Origin: DASQZT01 sp963728965
Lineage (GTDB): Bacteria > Acidobacteriota > Terriglobia > Bryobacterales > Bryobacteraceae
DNA length: 64,000 nt
Direction of reading: 5' to 3'
Assembly: GCA_963728965.1 (NCBI GenBank)
Contig: CAVSMH010000012.1
Coordinates: 496,001 to 560,000 of the forward strand
Shown: positions 34,944-44,212 of the stretch, one piece after another
Numbering within the stretch: position 1 is the first letter of the stretch
How the letters are laid out: each line of letters begins with the position of its first letter
Made by a program: the position numbers and the translations under genes
The notes under the pieces: model-generated
The model's database searches: none
Told to the model about the DNA's origin: nothing
Seen by the model: only the letters and a program-made list of their open reading frames with translations

Positions 34944-37205
34944 TCATCGGTTGCTTGGGACCCGCCGCCGCAGCTCATCAAGAAAGTTCAAGAGGAAGTT
35001 CACCTTCATCACTCGCTTCCACTCGGCGGTACCGTCCGCATATAGAACACCAGCCAAACGCCTGCCGTCCGGCGCTACGTCATAGGCCCGGTGTACGCCG
35101 AGCTCCAGCAGTCGACTATCGGACCACGCACGCGGCGGACTCGCCGCTGCAAAGGAATCGCCACTCGCCTTATAGGTCACCACCATGATCCTGTGCGACT
35201 CGAGATCCTGGAAAAACAACTCCTGCTCATTCCGCGCCCAAGCCGGAAATGCTCCGCCAGCCGTTGAAATTCGCCATTTCCTGCCGGGCCCGGGAAAGGG
35301 GACCACATACACTTCAAGCTGGTCCGACTCGTTGGAGCAATACGCCAGCCACCTCCCATCTGGAGAGAATGCCGGGGCCATCCGCCCCGGCACGGTGGAA
35401 TTAAACCGTGTTTGCAAAAACAGCACTGGCTTTGCGATAGAGATATCCCGGCCATTGCTCTCGATGGAAGCGACCCATATTCTCCCGGTGCCGTTAGTCC
35501 ATATCGCCAGCCGTTTGCCATCGGGAGAAACAGACGACGGAAATTCTCCGCTGGTCGCCTCCAACAGACGATGCGGATCTCCCGAGCCGTCCGCACGCAC
35601 GCCATAGATTCCTGGCTTTGGCTGATCAATCGAACGGAAAACGATGTTCAACCCATCCGGTGTCCAAACCGGCATGTCATTGATGCCCGGTAGAGCAGTG
35701 AGGCGCGAAGCGGCGCCTCGGGCGAGGTCCAAGATCCAGATGTCCTGCCGGCCTCGCATACTTCTGGAAAAGGCGAGGCGATGGCCGTCAGGCGAAAAAC
35801 GCGGACTTTCACTGGAAGATTCTGCGGATGTCAACAGCGGCAACGTTTTGCCTGCATGGTCCATCCAGAATATCGACCGCTGAGGTTCCTTCTGGTGACT
35901 CAGATACGCAAAGCTGCCAGTCCGCGAAAAGTCGAAGATCGAGTCGATATTCTCCAACACTGGCTGGGGAGTTCCCGATACGGCGAACCCGCTCACGTCG
36001 AAAGATACAGCGAAGAGCGTGTTCCGGCGAATATACACCAAGTGGCCGCTGGGCAAAAATCGCCCGAAAAAACCGCCCTTCAGAATGGTTTTGTGTTCTC
36101 CTGACTTGAACGAGAAAACTTCGAGATTGGCGCTGTCGTAATCTCCGTTGTGTCTTGTGAACAGGACCGCTTGGCTGCCCGGCAGAACCTGCGGCCAGGT
36201 ATCGACTTCGCCCTCCCCTCTTCTCAACCCCATCAGGGGTGCGGGCACCCCGCCAGCCGAGGGGACACGCCTGAGGCCAACGGCAGGGTTCAGCATCGCG
36301 ATGATGTTTCCGTCGTCACCCCAACTGCCGGCGGGGAAACGAGCGTGTGGACCTCTCGCAAAAGTGGAGGCATCCGCCAGCGCCACCGGCGCGCCGCCCT
36401 GGACCCCAATCTTCTTGAGTTTGTCCTCGGCGAAGAATGCGATCCATTGCCCGTCCGGCGAGAAAAAGGGCGAACCTGCGCCTTCGGTCCCCGGTAACGG
36501 GGTGAGCTGACTTTCATCGAGGCGTCGAGTGGCCAATCGTATCTTGCCATCGGCGCAGCGCACGGCGACGGCAAAGCGGGTGCCATCCGGCGCAAGCGCC
36601 AGCGCCATACCCGGTCCGGCGAGCGTCATCTCCGGTTCCAGGTCGACGCTGAGATGCGTAAGCGGCTGTAATACCTGCCGCGATGCGCGCCACCAACCAA
36701 TAGCTGCACCGGCGGCGAGGCCCACCACGAGCATGACCACGTACGGCCACCGGCGCATCAACTGCTCGCGTCGCCCCTGCTTATCGCCGACGCCTGTCTG
36801 CGGAGTGGCGAGAGACCGGCCCTCCATCCCCGTCTCGGCCGGCAGAACCGTTCCCGGAGGCGTTATCTGCTCGACAGGTGCGATAAACCGGTAGCCCTTC
36901 CGACCCACGGTCTCGATATATCGTGGTGCATCGGCCGAATCCCCGATCACCTGCCTCAACCGGGTCGCCGTGGAATTCAGCCCGCGGTCGTAATCCACGA
37001 AAGTGCCCTCGGGCCAGATCTTGTGGATCAGCGCCTCTCGCGTGCAAACTTCACCAGGGGTTTCCAACAGACAGAGAAGAAACTTCAGCGGCTGATCTTG
37101 CAGGCGGACGCGGACGCCGTGCTTCTGCAGTTCGCCGGTGACCGCGTCGAGTTCAAACACCCCGAAACGGAGATGGCGACGATGCAATTGGGGCTCGGCA
37201 CCCAC
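34944..37205 (-). CDS. Winged-helix (OmpR/CadC-type) regulator fused to TolB-like propeller
   Basis: 753 residues from GTG 37205, preceded by GGGAAA; this start is chosen because relatives begin a few residues before the block RFGVFELD. Residues about 12-108 are an OmpR-type DNA-binding domain (GEVCTREALIHKIWPEG, then YIETVGRKGYRFIAPVE). A single membrane helix (about 152-170) links to a periplasmic PD40/TolB-like beta-propeller with repeated FSPDGHRLAF-type blades. This one-component plan senses outside and regulates inside, like CadC. It is divergent from the second TonB receptor and is its likely regulator. Confidence 0.87.
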   Translation of the reverse strand: MGAEPQLHRRHLRFGVFELDAVTGELQKHGVRVRLQDQPLKFLLCLLETPGEVCTREALIHKIWPEGTFVDYDRGLNSTATRLRQVIGDSADAPRYIETVGRKGYRFIAPVEQITPPGTVLPAETGMEGRSLATPQTGVGDKQGRREQLMRRWPYVVMLVVGLAAGAAIGWWRASRQVLQPLTHLSVDLEPEMTLAGPGMALALAPDGTRFAVAVRCADGKIRLATRRLDESQLTPLPGTEGAGSPFFSPDGQWIAFFAEDKLKKIGVQGGAPVALADASTFARGPHARFPAGSWGDDGNIIAMLNPAVGLRRVPSAGGVPAPLMGLRRGEGEVDTWPQVLPGSQAVLFTRHNGDYDSANLEVFSFKSGEHKTILKGGFFGRFLPSGHLVYIRRNTLFAVSFDVSGFAVSGTPQPVLENIDSIFDFSRTGSFAYLSHQKEPQRSIFWMDHAGKTLPLLTSAESSSESPRFSPDGHRLAFSRSMRGRQDIWILDLARGAASRLTALPGINDMPVWTPDGLNIVFRSIDQPKPGIYGVRADGSGDPHRLLEATSGEFPSSVSPDGKRLAIWTNGTGRIWVASIESNGRDISIAKPVLFLQTRFNSTVPGRMAPAFSPDGRWLAYCSNESDQLEVYVVPFPGPGRKWRISTAGGAFPAWARNEQELFFQDLESHRIMVVTYKASGDSFAAASPPRAWSDSRLLELGVHRAYDVAPDGRRLAGVLYADGTAEWKRVMKVNFLLNFLDELRRRVPSNR

Positions 37206-37307
37206 AGTTTCCCAGTCTATCAGCCTCGTTTTCGTGTGTGTTAAGCGGTTCAGCTTCAAGCGATTGCCTCGTGTCAATGTTTTTTTCGATGGGTGGTCGG
37301 CCAGCAA

Positions 37308-37337
37308 TTGACCGGTCTTCTCTAGCCGCCATATGAT
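37308..37337 (+). promoter_or_regulatory. Promoter of the second TonB receptor gene
   Basis: TTGACC at 37308-37313 and TATGAT at 37332-37337 are separated by 18 bases, each matching consensus at five of six positions. GGAGGG precedes ATG 37385. A perfect minus-strand TTGACA at 37272-37277 could belong to the divergent regulator gene, although its -10 is poor. Confidence 0.6.
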
Positions 37338-37384
37338 GGCCTGCATCGCGACGCCTTTCCGGCGTACGCGGGAGGGTAAGGGCA

Positions 37385-40300
37385 ATGCGAAGCATCATGC
37401 TCGGTTGGCTGCTGATCGGGAGCGCGGCCGCCCAGGTTCCAACCGGCTCTATTGCGGGCGTGGTCCACGACCCCGCTGGAGCGCCGGTATCCGAGGCCGG
37501 GTTGAAGATCGTGAATGTCGCAACAAGCCTGGCGCGCACCGGAATCAGTTCCGAGCGGGGCGATTACGGCTTCCCGGCTTTGCCGGCCGGAGAATATGAG
37601 GTCTCTGTGGAGGCGGACGGCTTTCCCCGAACGACCCGTACCGCTTCCGTGGAAGCCGGGGGTACTACCACGGCCGACTTTGCTCTCCGGCTCGGCGACG
37701 TGAAGGAGTCGATTGCTGTAGACGACGCCTCACCCCAGATCCAGTTCGATTCGCATAGCGTGGGGGGCGTAATCACCCAAAGGCAGATGCAAGACCTCCC
37801 GCTGAACGGCCGCAGCTTTCTGGAACTCGCTAAGCTCGAACCGGGCGTCCAGCCGCCAACTCGCGCACAGGGAAACCGGACCTATGTGCCAGCGTTGGGT
37901 GCGCCGGGCGGACCCAGTGGACGGGGGACACGCGTCACGCTCGACGGCGGTAGCGTCATGGCATTCTCCACGGGCGGGTCGGTGTTGGGCCTCTCTCAGG
38001 ACGTGGTGCAAGAGTTCCAGATCTCCACGGCAAATTACGACCTCTCCACGGGGATGACCTTTACCGGAGCCATCAACGTGGCTACGCGATCGGGAGGGAA
38101 CGAATTGCATGGTTCGGCATACTACTTCTTCCGCGATCACAACCTCTCCGCTTATCCGAACCTGAAGCGCGATCCGGCCAATCCGGATCCCTTCTTTCAA
38201 CGGCGGCAATTCGGTTTCGCCGCAGGTGGTCCGATTCGCCATGACCGGCTCTTCTTCTTCGGGAATTGGGAGCGCAATCAGCAGCGGGGTGTGGTGACCA
38301 CCACCATTCTGAGTCCGGATTTCGCTCCGTTCAGCCGCATTACGCCGAGCCCTCTCTTCGGAGATGTGCTCAGTTTCCGTTTGGATAACCGCCTCTCGAC
38401 GAAGCACACCGCGTTTCTACGTTATTCGCACGACGGGAGCCGGGCTTTTGTGAATACCGGGGCCAACACCGCGATTGCAAACGCATATCCTTCGAATTGG
38501 GTCCGGCAACTCACTTGGGCCGATCAAAGCTTGCTGGGCGTTACCAGCGTGCTGCGTCCCACGCTGGTCAACGACTTCCGGTTTTCGTATTTCTTTCTCA
38601 GCGACGATCAACTGCCGCCGGAACAGCAAGACTGTCCCGGCTGTCTTGGCATAGGCGCCCCGGCCATCATGATCGGATCTCCGGCCATCTTCACGATCGG
38701 CCAATCCAGCACCACGCTGAATCCGGGCCGGCGCTTTCATTTGAATGAGTCCATGGCATCCCAGCGGGGCCCGCATCGCGCGCGCTTCGGAGTCGAGTGG
38801 GAGCACAACCGCGGCGGCGCCCTGTCGTGGACAAACGAGCCCGCAACGCTGACGCTGTTTACGCCCGGTCAGGTGCGCACACTCAATAGCGCACCGCAAA
38901 CCCCGCCCGACCGCCGGATTCCGCTCCCAGCCGCCTTCAACACGCTGGAAGATGTTCTGCAGCTCCCGTTACAGAGCGTCACTGTCGGCATTGGCGATCC
39001 ACGCGTGCCGCAGGCAAATGGAAGCCTGGTCCGCACCTGGAACACGATTCGGTTGTATTTCCAGGACACCTGGCGAATTAACGACCGGCTGACAATCGAC
39101 TATGGGTTGGCCTGGAATGTCGACCGGTTCAAGAACTACGATCTGAAGAAGCCGCAGTTTCTGGCGCCGATCTTGGGCGCCGGCGGGCTGGGCCCGACAC
39201 GGAAGCAATGGAAGAACTTTTCTCCAGCGCTCGGTCTGGCGTGGACGCCCGCGCCAAACAAGAAGACAGTGATCCGCGCCGGTGCAGGCATCTACTACGA
39301 CTTTTTCTTTGGAGCGAATATCGACAACGAACGAGCGCTGCTCGGGCCGCCCGGCTTGGGCCGGCAGTCGATCGGCGGGACCAACATCTTTAACCCGCTG
39401 CCCGGAATTGCAGGGCTTCCGGTCGGAGCGCCACTGAACATCACCGGGTCTCCGACCCAGTTTACCGGAGCGAACCTGATGTCGATTCTTCCGGGCATAA
39501 GGGCCGACTTGGCCAGCAGCCTCGCCAACGGTGATCCTACGGTACAAGCCATCCAGATTTATAAGCAGACGATCGGAGGAACGACCAACGGCTTGTTTCC
39601 GGAGTACGTTCCCAATCCGTCAGCGCAGCACTTCAATGCGGGCGTTCAACGGGAACTTGCCCATGATTTCGTTCTCACTGCCGATTTCGTCTTCCGGCAT
39701 TTCATTCATGGTGGCCTGGGTCCTGGGGGCCTTGATTTGAACCACTACAATAGCGTCCGCGGTCGGGTGATTCCGACCTGCGCCAATACCGCACAGCGCA
39801 ACGATCCCCGCGCGCTCTGCTCCACCGGCACCGTAACCGTATGGGAGGCCACCAGCAATCAGACGTACAAGGGCTTGCTGTTTCGCGCCGACAAACGCTT
39901 CTCGCACGGGTTTCAAATTCGCGGCTCCTATGCTTGGTCCAGCGACATCGGAACTCCGGGACCCGACGTCCAGAACCCCGCTAACGGCGCAACTAATCCC
40001 GGGCTGAACCTCGACGATTGGCATCAACACAACGCGCCGTTGATCACCGACTACACTAGCATTGCGAATGTAGCCGGTGTCGTCCAGTTGCCGCGGCGCT
40101 TCGATCTGGGGCTCAATTTCTCTTACTCGAATGCGCCGCCGTTTTCTCCGATCGTTGGCGGCATCGACTTCAACGGTGACGGCACGACCGGTGACCTGTT
40201 GCCGGGTACTACGGCGGGCCAGTTTAATCGAGGGCTCGGGCGCGCGGACCTGGTGCGATTCGTCGATCAGTTCAACCAAAACTATGCGCACAAGCCCGAT

Positions 40301-40585
40301 CCCCACGGCCGGATCATTTCGCCTATCATGTTGCCCGCCAGCTATGCGTTCGATCATGGCTATCAATCGCTCGACTTGCGGCTGAGCAGGACCTTCGTTA
40401 TTCGCGAGCAGTGGCGCCTGAGGGTGATCAGCGAAGTGTTCAACCTGTACAACGCAGCCAATCTATCCGGTTACAGCAACGATCTGACGAACGCCGCGTT
40501 TGGCCAGCCGACCGCGCGTTTTACACAGTTATTCGGCTCAGGCGGGCCACGCGCCTTTCAACTTGCCGCAAGAATCAGCTTCTGA
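37385..40585 (+). CDS. TonB-dependent receptor, Oar-like, with carboxypeptidase-regulatory domain
   Basis: 1066-residue outer-membrane receptor: signal peptide ending GSAAAQ; carboxypeptidase-regulatory domain (about 18-100, GSIAGVVHDPAGAPVSEAG, then GDYGFPALPAGEYEVSV); plug-like segment with MQDLPLNGRSFLELAKLEPGVQ; and a barrel ending QLAARISF. It shares the plan of the receptor at 22430 but the sequence is clearly diverged. It lies divergent to the winged-helix/TolB regulator and 12 bases before the arylsulfotransferase-like gene, so regulator, receptor and enzyme probably form one functional unit. The ligand is unknown; a sulfated aromatic or glycan is a guess from context. Confidence 0.9.
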   Translation: MRSIMLGWLLIGSAAAQVPTGSIAGVVHDPAGAPVSEAGLKIVNVATSLARTGISSERGDYGFPALPAGEYEVSVEADGFPRTTRTASVEAGGTTTADFALRLGDVKESIAVDDASPQIQFDSHSVGGVITQRQMQDLPLNGRSFLELAKLEPGVQPPTRAQGNRTYVPALGAPGGPSGRGTRVTLDGGSVMAFSTGGSVLGLSQDVVQEFQISTANYDLSTGMTFTGAINVATRSGGNELHGSAYYFFRDHNLSAYPNLKRDPANPDPFFQRRQFGFAAGGPIRHDRLFFFGNWERNQQRGVVTTTILSPDFAPFSRITPSPLFGDVLSFRLDNRLSTKHTAFLRYSHDGSRAFVNTGANTAIANAYPSNWVRQLTWADQSLLGVTSVLRPTLVNDFRFSYFFLSDDQLPPEQQDCPGCLGIGAPAIMIGSPAIFTIGQSSTTLNPGRRFHLNESMASQRGPHRARFGVEWEHNRGGALSWTNEPATLTLFTPGQVRTLNSAPQTPPDRRIPLPAAFNTLEDVLQLPLQSVTVGIGDPRVPQANGSLVRTWNTIRLYFQDTWRINDRLTIDYGLAWNVDRFKNYDLKKPQFLAPILGAGGLGPTRKQWKNFSPALGLAWTPAPNKKTVIRAGAGIYYDFFFGANIDNERALLGPPGLGRQSIGGTNIFNPLPGIAGLPVGAPLNITGSPTQFTGANLMSILPGIRADLASSLANGDPTVQAIQIYKQTIGGTTNGLFPEYVPNPSAQHFNAGVQRELAHDFVLTADFVFRHFIHGGLGPGGLDLNHYNSVRGRVIPTCANTAQRNDPRALCSTGTVTVWEATSNQTYKGLLFRADKRFSHGFQIRGSYAWSSDIGTPGPDVQNPANGATNPGLNLDDWHQHNAPLITDYTSIANVAGVVQLPRRFDLGLNFSYSNAPPFSPIVGGIDFNGDGTTGDLLPGTTAGQFNRGLGRADLVRFVDQFNQNYAHKPDPHGRIISPIMLPASYAFDHGYQSLDLRLSRTFVIREQWRLRVISEVFNLYNAANLSGYSNDLTNAAFGQPTARFTQLFGSGGPRAFQLAARISF

Positions 40586-40597
40586 GGGGGAGGGGAT

Positions 40598-41779
40598 ATG
40601 ACGAGGCGCCAGCTTGGTCTCAGCGCGTTTGCGGCTGCCGTTTCACATGCCGCCCAATCGGGCAGTGGCCCAAAGCCCGTGACCACCATCGACCAGAACC
40701 CGATCCGTCGCAGGGGAACCGGATTGCGCGCATTGGATCGTTCGCTCGCGTGTCCGGGTCTGACCTTATTTGCCCCGATGAGCGGCAGTGGAAACGTATA
40801 CCTCATCGACCTCGAAGGAATGGTCGCGCACCAATGGCACATGCCATACCGGCCCGGACTATACGGCCATCTCACTGCGAGTGGCACCCTTTTCTATAAC
40901 GGAAAAATTCCCAATGACACGTTTCTTGGCAGATCGCCCTTTAAAGGAGGTGTCGCGTTGGAGGCGGACTGGAATGGGCGGGTTCTCTGGGAGGTGCGCC
41001 AGACAAATCACCATCACGACGCGTGCCTGCTAAAAAACGGCAACGTGCTCTTCATGTGCGCTACCGAATTGCCGGGCAACGTCGCAGCAAAGATCCGGGG
41101 TGGCCAGCCGGGAACGGAAGTGAACGGTAAGATCTGGTCGGACTATCTACTCGAGGTCACGAAGGACGGCCAGACGGCCTGGGAGTGGCGCACGTGGGAG
41201 CATCTCGACACGGCCGAATTTCCGATTACTTTTCCTGAGAACCTCCGCGCGGAATGGACGCATGGAAATGCTGTCGTTGAACTCCCGGATGGAAACCTAC
41301 TGGTCAGTTTCCGCAACATATCGACGATTATCAAGATCGATCGGTCAGACGGCCGAGTTAGCTGGAAACTGGGACCTCCCATGATTTCCGGCCAGCACGC
41401 CCCCACGCCGCTGCCCAACGGCAACATCCTCATATTTGACAACGGCCCACACCGCCTGGACCATGTGTTTCCGTTTTCGCGGGTGATCGAAGTCAATCCT
41501 ACCACGAGCGAGATTGTTTGGATATACCAGGAGGGCTTCCCGCCAAGTTTCTATAGCGACCGCATCTCGAACGCCCAACGCGTGCCGAACGGCAACACGT
41601 TGATCAACGAAGGGCAGTTCGGGCGGTTCTTTGAAGTGACGCCGACAGGGGAGGTCGTCTGGGAATATGTCAATCCCTATTTCGGCCCGGAGTCTGCTGC
41701 TGCGGCCAAACAGATGAACAACGTGTTCCGCGTCTATCGTTACTCGGAAAACGAAATAACCAAAATGCGAATCGCGTAG
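40598..41779 (+). CDS. Arylsulfotransferase (ASST)-like exported protein
   Basis: 393 residues. The N-terminus MTRRQLGLSAFAAAVSHAAQ is a Tat-type leader. The body is a beta-propeller of the arylsulfotransferase family, with HHHDACLLKNGNVLFM, ELPDGNLLVSFRN and GQHAPTPLPNGNILIFDNG repeating the family pattern of His/Asp followed by PNGN or PDGN turns. Characterised members move sulfate between phenols through a sulfo-histidine; the exact catalytic His cannot be fixed here, and many homologs are uncharacterised. It follows the TonB receptor with GAGGGGGAGGGG upstream of ATG 40598. Confidence 0.8.
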   Translation: MTRRQLGLSAFAAAVSHAAQSGSGPKPVTTIDQNPIRRRGTGLRALDRSLACPGLTLFAPMSGSGNVYLIDLEGMVAHQWHMPYRPGLYGHLTASGTLFYNGKIPNDTFLGRSPFKGGVALEADWNGRVLWEVRQTNHHHDACLLKNGNVLFMCATELPGNVAAKIRGGQPGTEVNGKIWSDYLLEVTKDGQTAWEWRTWEHLDTAEFPITFPENLRAEWTHGNAVVELPDGNLLVSFRNISTIIKIDRSDGRVSWKLGPPMISGQHAPTPLPNGNILIFDNGPHRLDHVFPFSRVIEVNPTTSEIVWIYQEGFPPSFYSDRISNAQRVPNGNTLINEGQFGRFFEVTPTGEVVWEYVNPYFGPESAAAAKQMNNVFRVYRYSENEITKMRIA

Positions 41780-41797
41780 CTGAGCACCAACACAACT

Positions 41798-41826
41798 GCA
41801 GATCGTGGCTGGCAGCCACGATCTGC
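41798..41826 (+). terminator. Perfect 13-base-pair hairpin between the ASST-like and secreted-protein genes
   Basis: GCAGATCGTGGCT at 41798 pairs fully with AGCCACGATCTGC ending at 41826, leaving a GGC loop. No T-run follows on either strand, so it is not a classical intrinsic terminator. It may protect the 3' end of the upstream message or act as a processing site ahead of the next ribosome site (AAGGAG at about 41837). Confidence 0.6.
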
Positions 41827-41851
41827 CAACCAACAAAAGGAGAAATGCAAT

Positions 41852-42340
41852 ATGAAGAGCAACCAAGCAAACCGCAACATCAGCAACCCACGTACGAACA
41901 AGCGGATGGCCATTGCGACACTGGCCTTGGCCGTCCTGTTTCTTTCGAGCGTGCCGGCCCGTGCCCAGGGCCGGACTTGCTCAAACGCCAACCTGGAGGG
42001 CGCGTACGGATCCACGGTCGGCCTGATCGTCGTTCCAGCCGGAACACCTCGTTCGGTCCTGCTGCGCTTCAGCTTCGACGGCAAGGGCAGTTTCACAGCC
42101 AAATTGACCATGAACGACAACGGCACGATCATTCACAACAACGACTTTGGGACATATACCATAAACCCCGATTGCACGGGCACGCTCTTTACAACCGGTG
42201 GCACGAGAACGGTCGAGATCGTGTTAGTAGACAGTGGCAACGAGTTCTACCAGATCCGCACCGACCCTTCCAGCCTGGTGTTCCTGTCCAATTCCGCCAA
42301 GAAGATCTTCCCGGGGAATGGCCAGGCGCAAGCACAGTAG
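41852..42340 (+). CDS. Small secreted protein of unknown function
   Basis: 162 residues with a long N-region and hydrophobic core (signal cleavage near ARAQG). The mature part starts TCSNANLEGAYGSTVGL and has alternating strands with FSFDGKGSFTAKLTMNDNG and FGTYTINPDCTGTLFTT. This looks like a small beta-barrel or sandwich, seen as a recurring unnamed secreted family in acidobacteria and cyanobacteria. Two Cys residues could form one disulfide. AAGGAG lies upstream of ATG 41852. Base composition is visibly more AT-rich than in the flanking genes. Its position after the receptor and ASST-like genes suggests the same regulon. Confidence 0.75.
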   Translation: MKSNQANRNISNPRTNKRMAIATLALAVLFLSSVPARAQGRTCSNANLEGAYGSTVGLIVVPAGTPRSVLLRFSFDGKGSFTAKLTMNDNGTIIHNNDFGTYTINPDCTGTLFTTGGTRTVEIVLVDSGNEFYQIRTDPSSLVFLSNSAKKIFPGNGQAQAQ

Positions 42341-42387
42341 CGGGACAGCGGCTGATTCGAGATCGCAGCCGGCAGTTACGCTGGAAA

Positions 42388-42424
42388 GTCCAGGGGCGGT
42401 GGTGGGCATCGAACGCCCCTGGAC
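42388..42424 (+). terminator. Perfect 11-base-pair hairpin with 15-base loop
   Basis: GTCCAGGGGCG at 42388-42398 pairs fully with CGCCCCTGGAC at 42414-42424. It lies between the small secreted protein and the truncated NHL-type fragment. There is no T-run, so transcription termination is uncertain. Confidence 0.5.
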
Positions 42425-42440
42425 CAGATACCACCGAACA

Positions 42441-42620
42441 ATGGTGAAACTTATGTCCGTCCTGGCGCCTGAGATGATACGCCTATTGGTCTTCTCGTTC
42501 CTGCTGCGGAACACCGCCGCGGCGCAAGAGTATGTGATCTCGACGTTCGCGGGCGGGGCGCCGCCACCGGCTCCCACACGCGCCCTGGATGAGACATGGG
42601 GTTCCGACTCTCTTCGCTGA
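42441..42620 (+). pseudogene. N-terminal fragment of an NHL-repeat type secreted protein
   Basis: 59 codons from ATG 42441. A hydrophobic leader ends RNTAAAQ and is followed by EYVISTFAGGAPPPAPTRALD, which matches the start of the large secreted NHL/beta-propeller proteins of acidobacteria. The frame then drifts (ETWGSDSLR) and stops where a protein of several hundred residues would be expected. I read it as a truncated gene. The serine hydrolase gene on the other strand begins its 3' end 68 bases on. Confidence 0.5.
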
Positions 42621-42688
42621 TGCTGGCAGCCGGGGTCATCGCGGTCTCAGAACCCGGTCCGCGCGGCACGCCCCAGCACCACCACACC

Positions 42689-44212
42689 TCACCGCACCGG
42701 GCGCAACGCCAGATCCTGGAAATCGAAGCTGAAATCGGTCAGCGGAGATACGGGCTTCACTTTCACCTCTTCGATCGCGCCGTCCGCGCCCAGGTAGAAC
42801 GTCACGAATGCGTCGGCATTCAGGGTGCGGTCGCGCCAGCGCGCCACAAACGTGTCGTACTGCCAATGTTCCAGCTCGCCGGTGAGCTGCCTGGTGTGGG
42901 TGAAGGCGATGGCCAGCTTGCCGCCGCGATCCTCCACCCGCACGTCGCCGTACCAGGCGTCGCGATAGAGGCCGGCGTAGGCGTGGAGCGGCAGCGAGGG
43001 TTTGGAGGCGGCATGGCGGGCGCCGCTCGCCTTGCGAACGGCCGCTTCGCCCTCCGCCTGTTCGATGCGCGCCAGTTCGTGGAATGCCGCCACCCAGTCG
43101 GTGGGTGGGGCGCCGAGATAGTGGTCCAGGATGGTCCAGCCGATGGCGGCGTGCGCGCCGGTCTCTTCCGCATTGGTGAGCACCACCAGGCCGAGTTTGA
43201 GGTCGGGCAGCAGGGCGGTCCGCGATACGTAGCCGGCCAGCGTGCCGGTATGGTAAACCAGCTTGTGGCCGCGATAGTCGCGCAACATCCACCCCAGCCC
43301 GTAGGCGTTGAAGTTGGGCCGCAGCGCGGCCAGCGCCGCCGGCGCTCCGGCCGGCGGATCTTCAATTGGCAGGATAGTCTGCGGCGACCACGCCTCTTTG
43401 GGTGGAGCGTCGAGCCGGGAAAGGATCCACTTCGCCAGGTCGGCCACACAGGAGTTGATCGAGCCCGCCGGGGCGTTGTTGTCGTGATCGGTCTGCTCGA
43501 GCGCCACCAGCTTGCCGTCGGCGCGCGCGTGCGGCGCGGCCACATCGGCGGCGGCCATCAGCGCGGCCGTGGAGCTGTTGGTGTGGGACATGCCCAGGGG
43601 ATCGAAGATACGCTGTTGGACGAAGCGGTCCCAGGTGATTCCGGTGACGGCGTGGATCACCTCGCCGGCCACCAGGTAGAGCAGGTTGTCGTAGGCGTAC
43701 CGGCTGCGGAAGCTGGATACGGGCTTCAGAAAACGGATCCGGCGGATGATTTCGTCGCGGGTGAAGTCGGTGGCGGGCCAGAACATCAGGTCGCCCGCGC
43801 CCAGGCCGAGGCCGCTGCGGTGCACCAGCAGGTCGCGAATGGTGATCTCGCGCGTCACGTACGGGTCGTACATCTGGAACCAGGGCAGGCGGTCGATGAC
43901 GCGGTCGTCCCAGCCGATCTTGCCCTCTTCCACCAGCATGCCCAGCGCGGCCGTGGTAAACGCCTTGGTGTTGGACGCGATGCGGAACAGGGATTCGGGC
44001 GTGACCGGGGCGGGCTCGCCCAGTTTGCGGACACCGTAGCCTTTGGCGATGACCAGCTTGCCGTCTTTCACAATGGCGACCGCGATGCCGGGCACTTCAA
44101 ACTGCCGGCGGGCACGCTCCACCACGGTATCAAGATAATTCTGCGCGGGCGCGAGCGCCGCCGCGGCCAGCAGGAGCAGCGGCGCTCTACTTTTCAGGCA
44201 ACAGGCGGTCAT
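42689..44212 (-). CDS. Serine hydrolase, class C beta-lactamase/PBP4-like fold, exported
   Basis: 507 residues from ATG 44212, with a signal peptide ending ALAPAQ. The three catalytic motifs of the family are present in order: SxxK as SNTK in FRIASNTKAF, YxN as YDN in RYAYDNLLY, and HTG in LVYHTGTLAG (KTG equivalent). Such proteins act as esterases, D-aminopeptidases or peptidoglycan amidases; true beta-lactamase activity is not implied. A C-terminal lipocalin-like region (about 395-507) with LHAYAGLYRDAWYG follows, as in many family members. The start lies 26 bases inside the upstream rsmI gene, indicating co-transcription. Confidence 0.88.
   Translation of the reverse strand: MTACCLKSRAPLLLLAAAALAPAQNYLDTVVERARRQFEVPGIAVAIVKDGKLVIAKGYGVRKLGEPAPVTPESLFRIASNTKAFTTAALGMLVEEGKIGWDDRVIDRLPWFQMYDPYVTREITIRDLLVHRSGLGLGAGDLMFWPATDFTRDEIIRRIRFLKPVSSFRSRYAYDNLLYLVAGEVIHAVTGITWDRFVQQRIFDPLGMSHTNSSTAALMAAADVAAPHARADGKLVALEQTDHDNNAPAGSINSCVADLAKWILSRLDAPPKEAWSPQTILPIEDPPAGAPAALAALRPNFNAYGLGWMLRDYRGHKLVYHTGTLAGYVSRTALLPDLKLGLVVLTNAEETGAHAAIGWTILDHYLGAPPTDWVAAFHELARIEQAEGEAAVRKASGARHAASKPSLPLHAYAGLYRDAWYGDVRVEDRGGKLAIAFTHTRQLTGELEHWQYDTFVARWRDRTLNADAFVTFYLGADGAIEEVKVKPVSPLTDFSFDFQDLALRPVR

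Noticed and set aside
34307..35188. A plus-strand frame of 293 codons covering the gap and the 3' end of the TolB-type regulator
   Set aside because: No motif on this strand, while the minus strand shows ordered FGE blocks and the regulator C-terminus.
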